DNA of 64,000 bases from Flavobacteriaceae bacterium CRH (lineage in GTDB: Bacteria > Bacteroidota > Bacteroidia > Flavobacteriales > Flavobacteriaceae): assembly GCA_001507425.1 (NCBI GenBank), contig LMAJ01000012.1, positions 1 to 64,000 of the forward strand, written 5' to 3'. Position numbers and translations under genes: made by a program. Shown piece by piece: positions 9,550 through 17,664 of this stretch. Below the pieces are notes generated by a model. The model worked only from the letters and a program-made list of their open reading frames with translations, did no database searches and was not told where the DNA came from. Position 1 is the stretch's first letter. Each line of letters starts with the position of its first letter.

Positions 9550-10131
9550 ATGGCTAGAACAAAGGAATTTAATGAAGATCAGGCTTTAGACAAAGCCATC
9601 GAGATTTTTTGGCACAAAGGTTATAACGGAACTTCGGCTCAGGATTTAGTAACGCATTTAGGATTAAGTCGTTCAAGTCTTTATGATACGTTTGGAGATA
9701 AGCAAAAATTATTTTCGCAATCTTTACAGCGCTATCAAAAACAAGCCAAAGATCAAATTGTTGAGCTTTTTGATTCTTCTGAAAATATTAAAGAAACGCT
9801 CCAGGATATTTTTAAACAAGCAGTTGTAGAAAGTTTACAAGACAGAATTACAAAAGGATGTTTTATGGTAAATTCTTCTGTAGAGCTTGCGATGCATGAT
9901 GAAGAGATTTCTAAAATTGTAAAAAACAACAGCCAGATTATGGAAGAAGTTTTTACGAATGCAGTTCAGAAAGGGCAGGATCTGGGGCAAATTTCTAAGC
10001 AATTAGATGCAAAAGTTTTAGCCCGATTCATCTTTAATAATTATTCAGGAATTCGCGTTTTGGCGCGTGCCGGAGAAAGGGATAAACAAGTTTACGATGA
10101 TATTTTAAAAGCGATGTTTTCATTATTTTAA
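9550..10131 (+). CDS. TetR/AcrR family transcriptional regulator
   Basis: 193-residue one-component repressor. The N-terminal helix-turn-helix is clear (ALDKAIEIFWHKGYNGTSAQ, then LVTHLGLSRSSLYDTFGDK, roughly residues 12-50). The C-terminal ligand domain is of the YxaF/AcrR type, with a single Cys in KGCFMVNS. It is the partner of the upstream SDR gene. Shared operators suggest it represses both until a small-molecule inducer binds. A strong hairpin terminator follows its stop codon. Confidence 0.92.
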   Translation: MARTKEFNEDQALDKAIEIFWHKGYNGTSAQDLVTHLGLSRSSLYDTFGDKQKLFSQSLQRYQKQAKDQIVELFDSSENIKETLQDIFKQAVVESLQDRITKGCFMVNSSVELAMHDEEISKIVKNNSQIMEEVFTNAVQKGQDLGQISKQLDAKVLARFIFNNYSGIRVLARAGERDKQVYDDILKAMFSLF

Positions 10132-10153
10132 AGATTCTGAAAACAATCGAAAT

Positions 10154-10187
10154 AAAAACGGCAACTACAACTGTAGTTGCCGTTTTT
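10154..10187. terminator. Strong bidirectional intrinsic terminator
   Basis: A 16-bp perfect stem (AAAAACGGCAACTACA and complement) with a 2-base loop, A-tract on one side and T-tract on the other. It lies between the convergent TetR and 78-residue genes and can serve both. Confidence 0.9.
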
Positions 10188-10194
10188 ATAATAT

Positions 10195-10431
10195 TTACCT
10201 GTTTCCGTCAAGTAGTTTCATTTCATCTATTATAGCTAAAATTTCTAATTGTTCTTCTTCTTTCAATTCTTCAGTATATAAAAGCGTAATTAAAATAGTA
10301 TAAGAATCTTCTAAATTTGAATTTTCCTCAAGCTTGAGATTATGTGGATTCTGATATTTTTGAAGTAATTTTTTCGCAGCCCGAAAAGCCCTTTCTTCTA
10401 ATGTAAAGTCTGTTTTGTTTAAAGCTGCCAT
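10195..10431 (-). CDS. Small hypothetical protein, 78 residues
   Basis: A short, charged, Leu/Glu-rich, probably all-helical cytoplasmic protein (AFRAAKKLLQKY, LYTEELKEEEQLEILAIIDE). There is no signal peptide or recognised domain. It is supported by an ATG start, codon use like the neighbours, and a terminator hairpin just after the stop. I do not recognise a family. Confidence 0.55.
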   Translation of the reverse strand: MAALNKTDFTLEERAFRAAKKLLQKYQNPHNLKLEENSNLEDSYTILITLLYTEELKEEEQLEILAIIDEMKLLDGNR

Positions 10432-10572
10432 TGTTTTTTGATATTACTAAAATAGTAGATTGTAAAAATCTAAAGTTTATGATTATTATTAGCCTGATTA
10501 TCAAATCTACTAATTTTTTAATCGGCTTAAAGACTTATTCTTTTTTTTTATTGGATTGTAATATACCCAATT

Positions 10573-10609
10573 AAAAAACGGCAGTTACATAATGTAATTG
10601 CCGTTTTTT
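10573..10609. terminator. Intrinsic terminator
   Basis: The stem AAAAAACGGCAGTTACA pairs with TGTAATTGCCGTTTTTT through one G-T wobble. It lies downstream of the nucleoid-associated protein gene (minus strand). The rest of the 10432-10641 gap shows nothing else. Confidence 0.85.
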
Positions 10610-10641
10610 GTTTTAAGTAAGTAATAGAAAATGAATAACTC

Positions 10642-11700
10642 TTAGCTTTTTTCTTCTTTATTGAAATAAACTAAATAGTAATACATTTGTTTTTCTTCAT
10701 CCCAGCCTTTTTCAACAAATTTCTCTGCGCTTTCAGGGTTGATAAAATCCATTTTAATCTGAATATGCGTATCCAGGTTAATTACGTTTTTAATCGATTT
10801 TCTGGCGTCAGAAACAGCTGCGTTGGCAATTGGGAATGAGGTTACATCTTCGATGCTGTATTTTTCTCCTTTATCAACTTTATAGTTTTTAAATTCAGGA
10901 ATTAAGTCAGGATTATCTAATACTTCATTCAGGAAATTTTGTTCTTCAAACTGATCATTTTTTGCGAAATAATTCACAGATCTGTTCATAAACATCACTT
11001 CTTCTTTTTTGTCTTCTGCCGGTAAAACCACATCTTTTGCGAAGTTTTGGCAGAATTTCAAGTATTTTTTTGTGATAAAGTTTTCATCTTCAAAAGCATC
11101 AACAGATAAAAAGTGCTCTAACCAATAACGCGCATCATAACGGTTGCTGTCTACAGTTAGAATTTTATATCCTTCGTCTTTTTTATAATTAAAGATCAGA
11201 CAACCTTTATCTAATTTGCTAAGGTTGATACCTTGTTGCAAAATCATTTCAAGATTACTGTCTTTTTCTTCAAACTGTAAAAAATCAGCCTGTAACTCAC
11301 TTTTAAAAATTCCGATAGCATCAACAACATTATTGTCGATACTTAAATTCGTTAAATAGGTTACATAAACTTCTCCGTTTTTAATGTGCGGATGATTTGA
11401 CTGCTCAAATAAATGTGTCGTAATTCTTTTTGAAACCTCTTGCAACTTGCTCGGATTATCAAAAATTTCCGTTGCATATTTAAACATGTCATTGTAATCT
11501 AAATCGACTTCGTGCGCAAACTGATAATAGTTTTCTTCTTTCTCTCTAAAAGGCTTAAAAAAGTATTCTTTTATAAGAGGAACAATTTCATCATTTAAAT
11601 TAAATGGCTGTTCTGATAAAAAAATCGCTTCGTTTCTGCTCTTGTTTCCTACGCGGTGTATCGCAAGCGTCTCGATGTGGGTGTTGAATAAGTTGATCAT
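10642..11700 (-). CDS. Nucleoid-associated protein, NdpA/YejK-like
   Basis: 352 residues, opening MINLFNTHIETLAIHRVGNK, typical of the 37-kDa nucleoid-associated protein family (NdpA/YejK) in Bacteroidota. It is soluble and acidic, with no catalytic motif. The family associates with the nucleoid; its exact role is unclear. The start is an ATG at 11700 directly next to a dispersed repeat. No operon partner is evident, because the following gene sits inside repeat arms. Confidence 0.8.
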   Translation of the reverse strand: MINLFNTHIETLAIHRVGNKSRNEAIFLSEQPFNLNDEIVPLIKEYFFKPFREKEENYYQFAHEVDLDYNDMFKYATEIFDNPSKLQEVSKRITTHLFEQSNHPHIKNGEVYVTYLTNLSIDNNVVDAIGIFKSELQADFLQFEEKDSNLEMILQQGINLSKLDKGCLIFNYKKDEGYKILTVDSNRYDARYWLEHFLSVDAFEDENFITKKYLKFCQNFAKDVVLPAEDKKEEVMFMNRSVNYFAKNDQFEEQNFLNEVLDNPDLIPEFKNYKVDKGEKYSIEDVTSFPIANAAVSDARKSIKNVINLDTHIQIKMDFINPESAEKFVEKGWDEEKQMYYYLVYFNKEEKS

Positions 11701-11705
11701 ATTTT

Positions 11706-11745
11706 TTAGGTTCAGAGTTGCAAAGGTTCAGAGGTACAAAGGTTA
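11706..11745. repeat. Repeat arm 1 flanking the four-helix-bundle gene
   Basis: This tract is built of AGGTTCAGAG and GCAAAGGTTCAGAGGTACAA units. It is homologous, in inverted orientation, to the tract at 12169-12211 on the far side of the four-helix-bundle gene. It touches the stop codon of that gene. Confidence 0.65.
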
Positions 11746-12102
11746 GTTTCTTGCTTTTATTTTTCTGATAAAAGCACTTAACATTCGCTCTATTTCTCTG
11801 CTTTCTCCATTTATTTTATTGAATTGATTCTCGGTTATATATTTTAAATTGAATGAAATTTCAAGCTGAGTTTGTATTTCGAATAATGATGAAATTGAAA
11901 TATTTAAAAATCTCAGATTATCATTATTTCCATCTCTGCCATAACCTTCTGCAATATTACTGGGTATTGATATTGAACTTCTTCGAATTTGTGAAGATAG
12001 GCCATATATTTCTTCCTTCGGAAATGAATTTGTGAGCTGGTAAATTTCGGTAACTAAGTTCATTGATTTCTGCCAGATCAAAAGGTCTCTAAAAGTATTC
12101 AT
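11743..12102 (-). CDS. Four-helix-bundle protein (23S rRNA IVS-protein/Avd-like family)
   Basis: 119 residues from the ATG at 12102 (MNTFRDLLIWQKSMNL). The longer frame from 12129 adds only a weak nine-residue leader. Diagnostic motifs are FPKEEIYGLSSQIRRSSISI and SNIAEGYGR, the hallmark of the S23/four-helix-bundle family. That family includes proteins encoded in 23S rRNA intervening sequences and the Avd accessory proteins of diversity-generating retroelements. No reverse transcriptase or rRNA gene is near. Homologous inverted repeats lie on both sides, so the gene may sit in a mobile or repeat-borne cassette. Confidence 0.88.
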   Translation of the reverse strand: MNTFRDLLIWQKSMNLVTEIYQLTNSFPKEEIYGLSSQIRRSSISIPSNIAEGYGRDGNNDNLRFLNISISSLFEIQTQLEISFNLKYITENQFNKINGESREIERMLSAFIRKIKARN

Positions 12103-12168
12103 GTTTTTGTATTTAAAAATTAAATACAAAAATAAAAATATTCCTACTTTTTAAATCAAGGATTTAAA

Positions 12169-12211
12169 GAAAACCTTTGAAACTTTGCCTCTCTGAACCT
12201 TTGAACCTAGA
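12169..12211. repeat. Repeat arm 2 flanking the four-helix-bundle gene
   Basis: This tract (AAACCTTTGAAACTTTGCCT, then TCTGAACCTTTGAACCT) is the inverted counterpart of 11706-11745. It ends a few bases before the stop of the next gene. Confidence 0.65.
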
Positions 12212-12217
12212 AAAAAA

Positions 12218-12757
12218 CTAATTCCAATTCTCCTCAAACCCGAAATCTTCAAAGCTGTCGTCGCCTTCGAACATATCGAGATCATCTTCGTCAAGATCAT
12301 CTTCAAATTCTCCGTAGATATCGTCGTGCATATCGGCTTCAAAGTTTTTTTCGATGGCTTCGTCTGGCATTTCTCCGTGCGAAAATAAAGTTTCAGGATA
12401 AGGAACTCCTGCAATCTGATCTTCAATAGCAGCCAATTCAACTAAGAAAGTCCACATATTGATAAAATCATATACGTAGATTATTTTAGTATTTTGTTCG
12501 TCTAAGATGTCTGATAATTGGTAGTCGCTCATGGTTTTTTGTTCTCCGGGAACATCGCCTGTATCAAAAAGTGCAATTTCATCTTCCTGATTCCAAGTTT
12601 CATCGCAGGTATAAAACGAAGCTACTTCCATTCCGTCAAAACCAAAAGCGTTGAAGATCGCATTGTGTAAATCTTCAAGCGTATCATCTTCAAGAATTGC
12701 AATGTCTCTAAAAATATCTTCTTCGGCGTCTAGAATTACTCTAAATTTATAAACCAT
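12218..12757 (-). CDS. pRiA4b ORF-3-like (IS1096 passenger TnpR-like) protein
   Basis: 179 residues. The N-terminal half (MVYKFRVILDAEEDIFRDIA, EDLHNAIFNAFGFDGMEVAS, EDEIALFD) fits the plasmid pRiA4b ORF-3 family, a small alpha/beta fold also annotated as IS1096 passenger TnpR-like. The C-terminus is extremely acidic (FEDDLDEDDLDMFEGDD). Despite the family's name, no transposase or insertion-sequence ends are present. It is probably an ordinary cytoplasmic protein, possibly an adaptor. It is transcribed singly. Confidence 0.8.
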   Translation of the reverse strand: MVYKFRVILDAEEDIFRDIAILEDDTLEDLHNAIFNAFGFDGMEVASFYTCDETWNQEDEIALFDTGDVPGEQKTMSDYQLSDILDEQNTKIIYVYDFINMWTFLVELAAIEDQIAGVPYPETLFSHGEMPDEAIEKNFEADMHDDIYGEFEDDLDEDDLDMFEGDDSFEDFGFEENWN

Positions 12758-12877
12758 AATCTTTGTTTTTATTGAAAGGTCAAAGGTAAAATATAAAAAA
12801 CGAAATACGAATTGTGAATTACGATTTGTTGAAAAGATTTTAATTGCCTGTTTTCAGCAGTTTATTTATTCGGTAAT

Positions 12878-12965
12878 CCTGCAAGGTTTTCAAAACCTTG
12901 TAGGTTTCTATGATTGTCTAGAGGAATACCTACAAGGTTTTGTCCCGAAGCTTCGGGATTGCAGG
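12878..12965. repeat. Dispersed repeat with CAAGGTTTT hairpins
   Basis: The hairpin CCTGCAAGGTTTT/AAAACCTTGTAGG (12878-12904) is followed by a second half-copy, ACCTACAAGGTTTTG, and the palindrome CCCGAAGCTTCGGG (about 12944-12957). Related pieces occur near 35484, 28739 and 49320. It fills the gap downstream of the HPP gene. Confidence 0.7.
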
Positions 12966-12986
12966 AAACGGAAACGAGTAATTCAA

Positions 12987-13586
12987 TTACTTCCCAGCCA
13001 ATCGCTGTCTAATTCTATGATAATGTTTATGATAAGTGTTATGACTAGGATAACTTCTGCTAGATGTCATATTGTTAAAAATCAAAGCTGTAAAGAGTAA
13101 AATCAAGGTGCCCACTAAAACCGGTGAAATCACATACATATATCCTAAAGCTTTTATTTTCTCAGTTCCAATAATAGCAATAAGAGCTGTTGCACCTCCG
13201 GGAGGATGCAGGGTTTTAGTAATTTGCATTGAAATGATTGCAAGCGAAACGGCCAGGGGAGCAGCAATCCAGATAATATCCGGAGCTAATTTATGAACGG
13301 TAACGCCTATAAAAGCAGAAATAAGATGTCCGCCAACTAAATTTCTTGGTTGCGAAAACGGACTTTGAATGATTCCGTAAACCAAAACACTCGAAGCCCC
13401 AAAAGAACCAATCAGGTAAACAGCGTCATTTCCTGATAAATGAATGGACTGAACGTAAGCCAGAACCCCAATTCCGACAAATGACCCAATAAACGACCAA
13501 AAATGCTCTTTATAGTCAATTAGAGTTTCTTTGTAAAGTATGTAACGTGTTTTGCGATATCCTCTTTTTATTTTTTGAGTAGGCAT
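12987..13586 (-). CDS. HPP family membrane protein
   Basis: 199 residues with about four to five transmembrane helices and the diagnostic HPP-family sequences LHPPGGATALIA (about 127-138) and SPFSQPRNLVGGHLISAF. Some HPP-family members have been linked to nitrite transport in chloroplasts; the bacterial role is uncertain. The C-terminal tail is basic and His-rich (YPSHNTYHKHYHRIRQR). It lies on the same strand as the ClC-type channel gene, so joint transcription is possible, but a 99-bp gap separates them. Confidence 0.85.
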   Translation of the reverse strand: MPTQKIKRGYRKTRYILYKETLIDYKEHFWSFIGSFVGIGVLAYVQSIHLSGNDAVYLIGSFGASSVLVYGIIQSPFSQPRNLVGGHLISAFIGVTVHKLAPDIIWIAAPLAVSLAIISMQITKTLHPPGGATALIAIIGTEKIKALGYMYVISPVLVGTLILLFTALIFNNMTSSRSYPSHNTYHKHYHRIRQRLAGK

Positions 13587-13685
13587 TTATGTGGTATTTT
13601 ATTTTGATAAACTTTGTTTTTTTGCCACAGATTTAATTTAAAGATTATAAATCTGTGAGAATCTGAGTAATCAGTGGCTAAAAAC

Positions 13686-14966
13686 TTATTTACTTAAGCT
13701 TGGAGAATAAGTATAGACGGTATACGGGTAAATCATTTTGGCAGTATATTTAGAAATCAGACAAACGACCAAAATAGGTAAAAATAAAGTATAGTCATTC
13801 GTTAATCCGCAAACTAAAAATATGGCTGTAAAAGGCGCATGAATACTGGCACTCAAAACAGCTGCCATTCCGATAATCATGAAATTAACCGGAATTACAT
13901 TTACATGGAAAAAAGAATTTAAAAAGGTTGCTAATAACAATCCCAAAAATGCACCTATAAAAAGACTCGGAGCAAAAACCCCGCCGTCGCCACCGGAAGC
14001 CAGCGTTATAGAAGTTACGATTGGTTTTAGAATTAAAATTCCGATAAAAGTTAAAGCCAAAGTTAGCGTTAACGGAAGTTGAGATGAATTGTGAAAAATT
14101 CCTTTTATGGCGTGATAACCTTCTCCATATAATTGAGGGAAAACAAATAAAGAAACACTCAAAACGACTGAACCAATTAAAATTTTATAATAATGCGTTT
14201 CTATTTTGCCAAATTGAGATTTAAAAAACAGCACACAACGCGTTAAATAAACCGAATTCATTCCGGCTAAAATTCCTAAAAGAATAAAATACGGAATCGC
14301 TTTTAAATGCCAGGTTGTGATGGATACCGTAAATAAAGGTTCTTCTTTTAAAATAGAAAGTAAACCAAAAGCAATTGAAACTGCAATTACATTAGAAATG
14401 ATAAAAGCACGTGTAACTTTTCGTGAAATCACTTCGAGAGCAAATAAGATTCCCGCAATTGGGCTGCTGAACAAAGCTGTAACTCCGGCAGCAACTCCGG
14501 CGCAAATTAATTCGGTTTTATATTTACGAAATACGTTTTCTTTTTGTTGTGCTACAGAACCTATTGTCGCTGTGGCAACAACGGTCGAAACTTCGATTCC
14601 GGTTGAACCTCCAAAAACAACAGTCAACAATCCGTTTATAAAATGGGATGGAATTTTGTATGAAGGTAAATTTTTTGAAGGTGATTTGGTACTTTCAAAA
14701 ACTTCTTTAATGCCTTTGTTTTCTTTTTTCTTAAAGAGATATTGTCTCAGGAAATAAATTACAGATAATCCGAAAACCGGAAAAATGATGTAAAAAAGAG
14801 GATTTACCGAAACTTGGTGAAAGAAGATTTCTTCGTAATATTCGGTAATTTTTTTAAGTGAAATTCCTAAAAAGGCAGATAAAAAGCCAATTAAAATAGA
14901 AACTATAACTAATTTTTGAAGGACAATAAATTGATGATTTTTTTTGATTTGCGCCGTTTTGTTCAT
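13686..14966 (-). CDS. ClC family chloride channel/antiporter
   Basis: 426 residues with many hydrophobic helices. ClC signatures are GGSTGIEVSTV (aligned with GGSLGREGPTV, keeping the gating glutamate) and GGDGGVFAPSLFIGAFLG (the GxFxP chloride-site motif). The usual GSGIP motif is altered to NKGIKEV. Length fits a transport core without CBS domains. The kept glutamate suggests gated Cl- or H+/Cl- exchange, though the selectivity is inferred only. A DNA strand of repeats lies upstream. Confidence 0.88.
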   Translation of the reverse strand: MNKTAQIKKNHQFIVLQKLVIVSILIGFLSAFLGISLKKITEYYEEIFFHQVSVNPLFYIIFPVFGLSVIYFLRQYLFKKKENKGIKEVFESTKSPSKNLPSYKIPSHFINGLLTVVFGGSTGIEVSTVVATATIGSVAQQKENVFRKYKTELICAGVAAGVTALFSSPIAGILFALEVISRKVTRAFIISNVIAVSIAFGLLSILKEEPLFTVSITTWHLKAIPYFILLGILAGMNSVYLTRCVLFFKSQFGKIETHYYKILIGSVVLSVSLFVFPQLYGEGYHAIKGIFHNSSQLPLTLTLALTFIGILILKPIVTSITLASGGDGGVFAPSLFIGAFLGLLLATFLNSFFHVNVIPVNFMIIGMAAVLSASIHAPFTAIFLVCGLTNDYTLFLPILVVCLISKYTAKMIYPYTVYTYSPSLSK

Positions 14967-15319
14967 CAGATTAAAATTTGAATCGCATTTTATTTTATGC
15001 GGATTACAAAATTAGGAATCACAATCGATTTTAAATAGTAAAAAGGCAATATAATATGTTAAAACCGATAAAAACAGGAAAATTCTTTCAGTAAAGTAAT
15101 TACCACAAAGTCTCTAAGTCTTTTTTCTTTTATTTGAATATGTCTACAGTTTGTCATCCTGAGGTACGAAGGATTACACGTGAAATTCTACAAGATTGTC
15201 GAATTTCTGTGCGGAGTTCCTAGTGTGATCCTTCGTACCTCAGGATGACATAAAAAGGGAAAATTTGAGATTAACGGATGTAAAAACAAAAAACCTTTGT
15301 GTCTTCGCGGCAAAAAACT
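14967..15319. repeat. Intergenic stretch with one long-palindrome repeat (15152-15250)
   Basis: No gene is visible. The region contains a dispersed element with 28-bp arms, TGTCATCCTGAGGTACGAAG... at 15152-15179 and its complement at 15223-15250 (one mismatch). The short core includes GAAATTC/GAATTTC. The same family occurs at 34572-34675, and its right arm at 1-28. Confidence 0.85.
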
Positions 15320-15709
15320 TTATCTCTCATAAAACTCAATAGGCAATTCATCAGGATCTGCGATAAAAGTAAATCGTTTTTCTGTAGTTTCATCAATTCG
15401 AATTGGTTCTGAAGCAACGTTTTTTGTATTTAAAAAAGCAATTGTTTCTTCTAAATTAATAACTTCAAATGCTAAATGGCGTAAACCAACAGCTTCAGGC
15501 CTTGAAGGGCGTTTTGGCGGATTCGGGAATGAGAATAATTCGACTATATAAATACCATTTAAAGCCAAATCAAGTTTGTACGACTGACGTTCTTCACGAT
15601 AAATTTCCCTGATAATGGTCAAACCTAAAACTTCGGTGTAAAAAGTTTTAGATTTTTGATAATCAGAACATAAAATGGCAATATGATGAACTTTGTTTAA
15701 GGTAAGCAT
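15320..15709 (-). CDS. VOC family protein, YaeR/SMU1112c-type glyoxalase-like
   Basis: 129 residues, one full vicinal-oxygen-chelate domain made of two beta-alpha-beta-beta-beta units. Candidate metal residues are His8/His9 (KVHHIAILCSD), His in LRHLAFEV and Glu in ELPIEFYE. It matches the YaeR-type glyoxalase I-like metalloproteins; the substrate is unknown. Its ATG overlaps the stop of the upstream acetyltransferase in a TAATG arrangement, which indicates translational coupling. Confidence 0.9.
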   Translation of the reverse strand: MLTLNKVHHIAILCSDYQKSKTFYTEVLGLTIIREIYREERQSYKLDLALNGIYIVELFSFPNPPKRPSRPEAVGLRHLAFEVINLEETIAFLNTKNVASEPIRIDETTEKRFTFIADPDELPIEFYER

Positions 15710-16284
15710 TAGGATTTTGATTCAGGTTCCTGATTTAATTTTCGAATTACTTTTGCCGGATTTCCAACAGCTAGTGAATTTTCCGGAATGTTTTTTGTCA
15801 CCACAGATCCTGCACCAATAACAGAGCCTCTTCCAATAGTTACGCCCGGACAAATCACAGAATTTCCGCCAATCCAGCAATCATCTCCAATGGAAATTGG
15901 AAGTGCATTTTCGAGTGTTTTTCTCAATTCAGCGTCAAGCGGATGTGTTGCTGTATATATTTGAACATTCGGGGCAAAAAACACATTCGACCCAATATTT
16001 ACCGGCGCACAATCTAAAACAACACAATTTACATTAAAATAAACATTGTCACCGCAAGAAATATTATAACCATAATCGCAATGAAATGGAGGCTCTATGT
16101 AGAAACCCGTACCAGTATTGGGAATTAATTCGGCTATAATTTCTTTGGCTTTTTTTGTTAAACGATATTCAGTTACATTTAATCGATGCAATAAGTTTTT
16201 CGCTTTGCGGCGTTCTTTTGCCAGAATTGGATCTAAAGCATTGTAATATTCCCCCGAAATCATTTTTTCTTTTTCTGTTTTCAT
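15709..16284 (-). CDS. maa: Maltose/galactoside-type sugar O-acetyltransferase
   Basis: 191 residues of the left-handed beta-helix (hexapeptide) acetyltransferase family. Visible are the N-terminal MISGEYYNALDPIL cap typical of Maa/NodL/LacA, the catalytic His in TATHPLDAE, and repeated hexapeptides (IGDDCWIGGNSVICPGVTIG, GSVIGAGSVVTKNIP). It uses acetyl-CoA to acetylate a sugar hydroxyl. The gene is coupled to the downstream VOC protein by a one-base overlap. The assignment to maa rather than another hexapeptide sugar acetyltransferase rests on the N-terminal cap. Confidence 0.9.
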   Translation of the reverse strand: MKTEKEKMISGEYYNALDPILAKERRKAKNLLHRLNVTEYRLTKKAKEIIAELIPNTGTGFYIEPPFHCDYGYNISCGDNVYFNVNCVVLDCAPVNIGSNVFFAPNVQIYTATHPLDAELRKTLENALPISIGDDCWIGGNSVICPGVTIGRGSVIGAGSVVTKNIPENSLAVGNPAKVIRKLNQEPESKS

Positions 16285-16331
16285 ACAGTAAAATTATATT
16301 TTTATCTTGGTGTTTTTTAGATTGTAGTTTG

Positions 16332-16946
16332 TCAATTATTAAGCATTCTGTTTTTAGTCAGTTCAATGTTTTTTATGGAAGCAATAGGTGCAATTTTTAC
16401 TGTTTGTTCCCCTTTTGTTACATAAAAATAATAGGTTGTATTTGATCCTATTATATAAACTTGTTCGGAATTATTATCATTATAATTAAGCGTATAATTA
16501 TACTGTAATGTTTTGCCTTTTATTTTTGCAGCAATAGATCTTCCATCTGCAAATCCATATCCCAAAAAAATAGAGATTAAAAAAGTACCAAGGAATTTTA
16601 TAGAAATAGTCGTGTAATAATCAATTCTTTCATTTTCTGCTAACATACTGATTTTTGCAGTGTCTTTTGCTCCAACAAATTTATGAAAGCCTATTTTGTC
16701 TTCATTTTTTAATAATATTTGCGGGAGATAAAAGCAAAAAACAAACAGCAGTAAAACAGTTATAAAAAATACAGGATGTGAAGTAACAGCAGCTAATGGA
16801 CTAATTAAAATGTCTACAATCGATGAATATCTAATAATATTTATTCCAATTTGATAATATGATATAGTTTCTTTTACAATTCCTAAAGTTACGAGAAACA
16901 GATAACCTAAAGGGAGTAAACTTTGCACTTTATCAATGTTTTTCAT
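16332..16946 (-). CDS. Hypothetical membrane protein
   Basis: 204 residues with about three predicted transmembrane helices (SLLPLGYLFLVTLGIV, VFFITVLLLFVFCFYLP, ISIKFLGTFLISIFLGYGFA). A C-terminal roughly 70-residue domain is rich in Tyr and Thr and is probably extracytoplasmic. I recognise no family. It lies between the acetyltransferase and DinB genes on the same strand with short gaps (47 and 32 bp), so it may be part of one transcript. Confidence 0.6.
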   Translation of the reverse strand: MKNIDKVQSLLPLGYLFLVTLGIVKETISYYQIGINIIRYSSIVDILISPLAAVTSHPVFFITVLLLFVFCFYLPQILLKNEDKIGFHKFVGAKDTAKISMLAENERIDYYTTISIKFLGTFLISIFLGYGFADGRSIAAKIKGKTLQYNYTLNYNDNNSEQVYIIGSNTTYYFYVTKGEQTVKIAPIASIKNIELTKNRMLNN

Positions 16947-16978
16947 CTTAATTATTTATTTAATCTCTATTTCTTTTT

Positions 16979-17437
16979 TCACAAAAGCTTCTTCAAAATC
17001 ACTATCTGCCCTAAATGATATACATCATGCTGAATAATTCCGTGAATGTCTTCATAAAAATTATGATTGTTATTTGGATCTATTTTATCAAAACCGGCAT
17101 CATCAAAATCACTCAAAAAGGTACTCCACAATTCCTGAGATTTTGCGAGACTTTGCAGCGATTGTTCCCAGGCAGGTTCAGATGAATCTAAAATGGGTAC
17201 AAAATAATTATGATCAGGAGTTGTAATTATTTCTCCCTGAACACGCCTTAAAATATTTCTTCTCCATTGTATAAGGTGATTGACAATTTCCCAAATCGTA
17301 TTTAAATTAGGATTTACTTTTTTGATAGCCTGCGCTGCGGTCACATCTTTTAGAGTATCTGCTAAGGTAACCTCAAGCCAAGGATTTCCATTGTAAATGG
17401 ATTGGTATAAATTTGAAACTCTTTTACTTTCTGACAT
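16979..17437 (-). CDS. DinB family protein
   Basis: 152 residues predicted to form the DinB/YfiT four-helix bundle. The putative metal-binding histidines are visible in NHLIQWRRN (about 50-58) and in HDVYHLGQIVIL at the C-terminus. Members are thiol-dependent transferases or damage-inducible proteins; the substrate is not predictable. The length is typical. The gene is the first in its minus-strand run. Confidence 0.88.
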   Translation of the reverse strand: MSESKRVSNLYQSIYNGNPWLEVTLADTLKDVTAAQAIKKVNPNLNTIWEIVNHLIQWRRNILRRVQGEIITTPDHNYFVPILDSSEPAWEQSLQSLAKSQELWSTFLSDFDDAGFDKIDPNNNHNFYEDIHGIIQHDVYHLGQIVILKKLL

Positions 17438-17664
17438 GGTTGATATTTTTATAAAACTTGAAAGCTAAGATACAAATAAGTAATTTACAACTCATCCTCA
17501 AATTTCTACAATTGGGTTATTTATTATTTTTTAACTTCGATTGATAAAATACATTTGCTTCATCAAAATCAAACATCATGAAGTCGCCAACTAAAAATCT
17601 GCGAAAGCAAACCAAAATTAAAAGCGATAACATACATGACCAAAACCAAATAAAATCAACAGGT
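17438..17664. other. Divergent intergenic region
   Basis: This AT-rich region lies between the divergent DinB and TonB-receptor genes. An in-frame ATG at 17578 is possible but would put a long basic leader before the signal peptide. No hairpin or repeat was seen. Confidence 0.5.

Noticed and set aside
11743-12102. A diversity-generating retroelement around the Avd-like gene
   Set aside because: No reverse transcriptase, template/variable repeat pair or target gene is present.
12218-12757. Mobile element hinted at by the family name (IS1096 passenger)
   Set aside because: No transposase, terminal inverted repeats or target duplication; the family is common in ordinary genomes.
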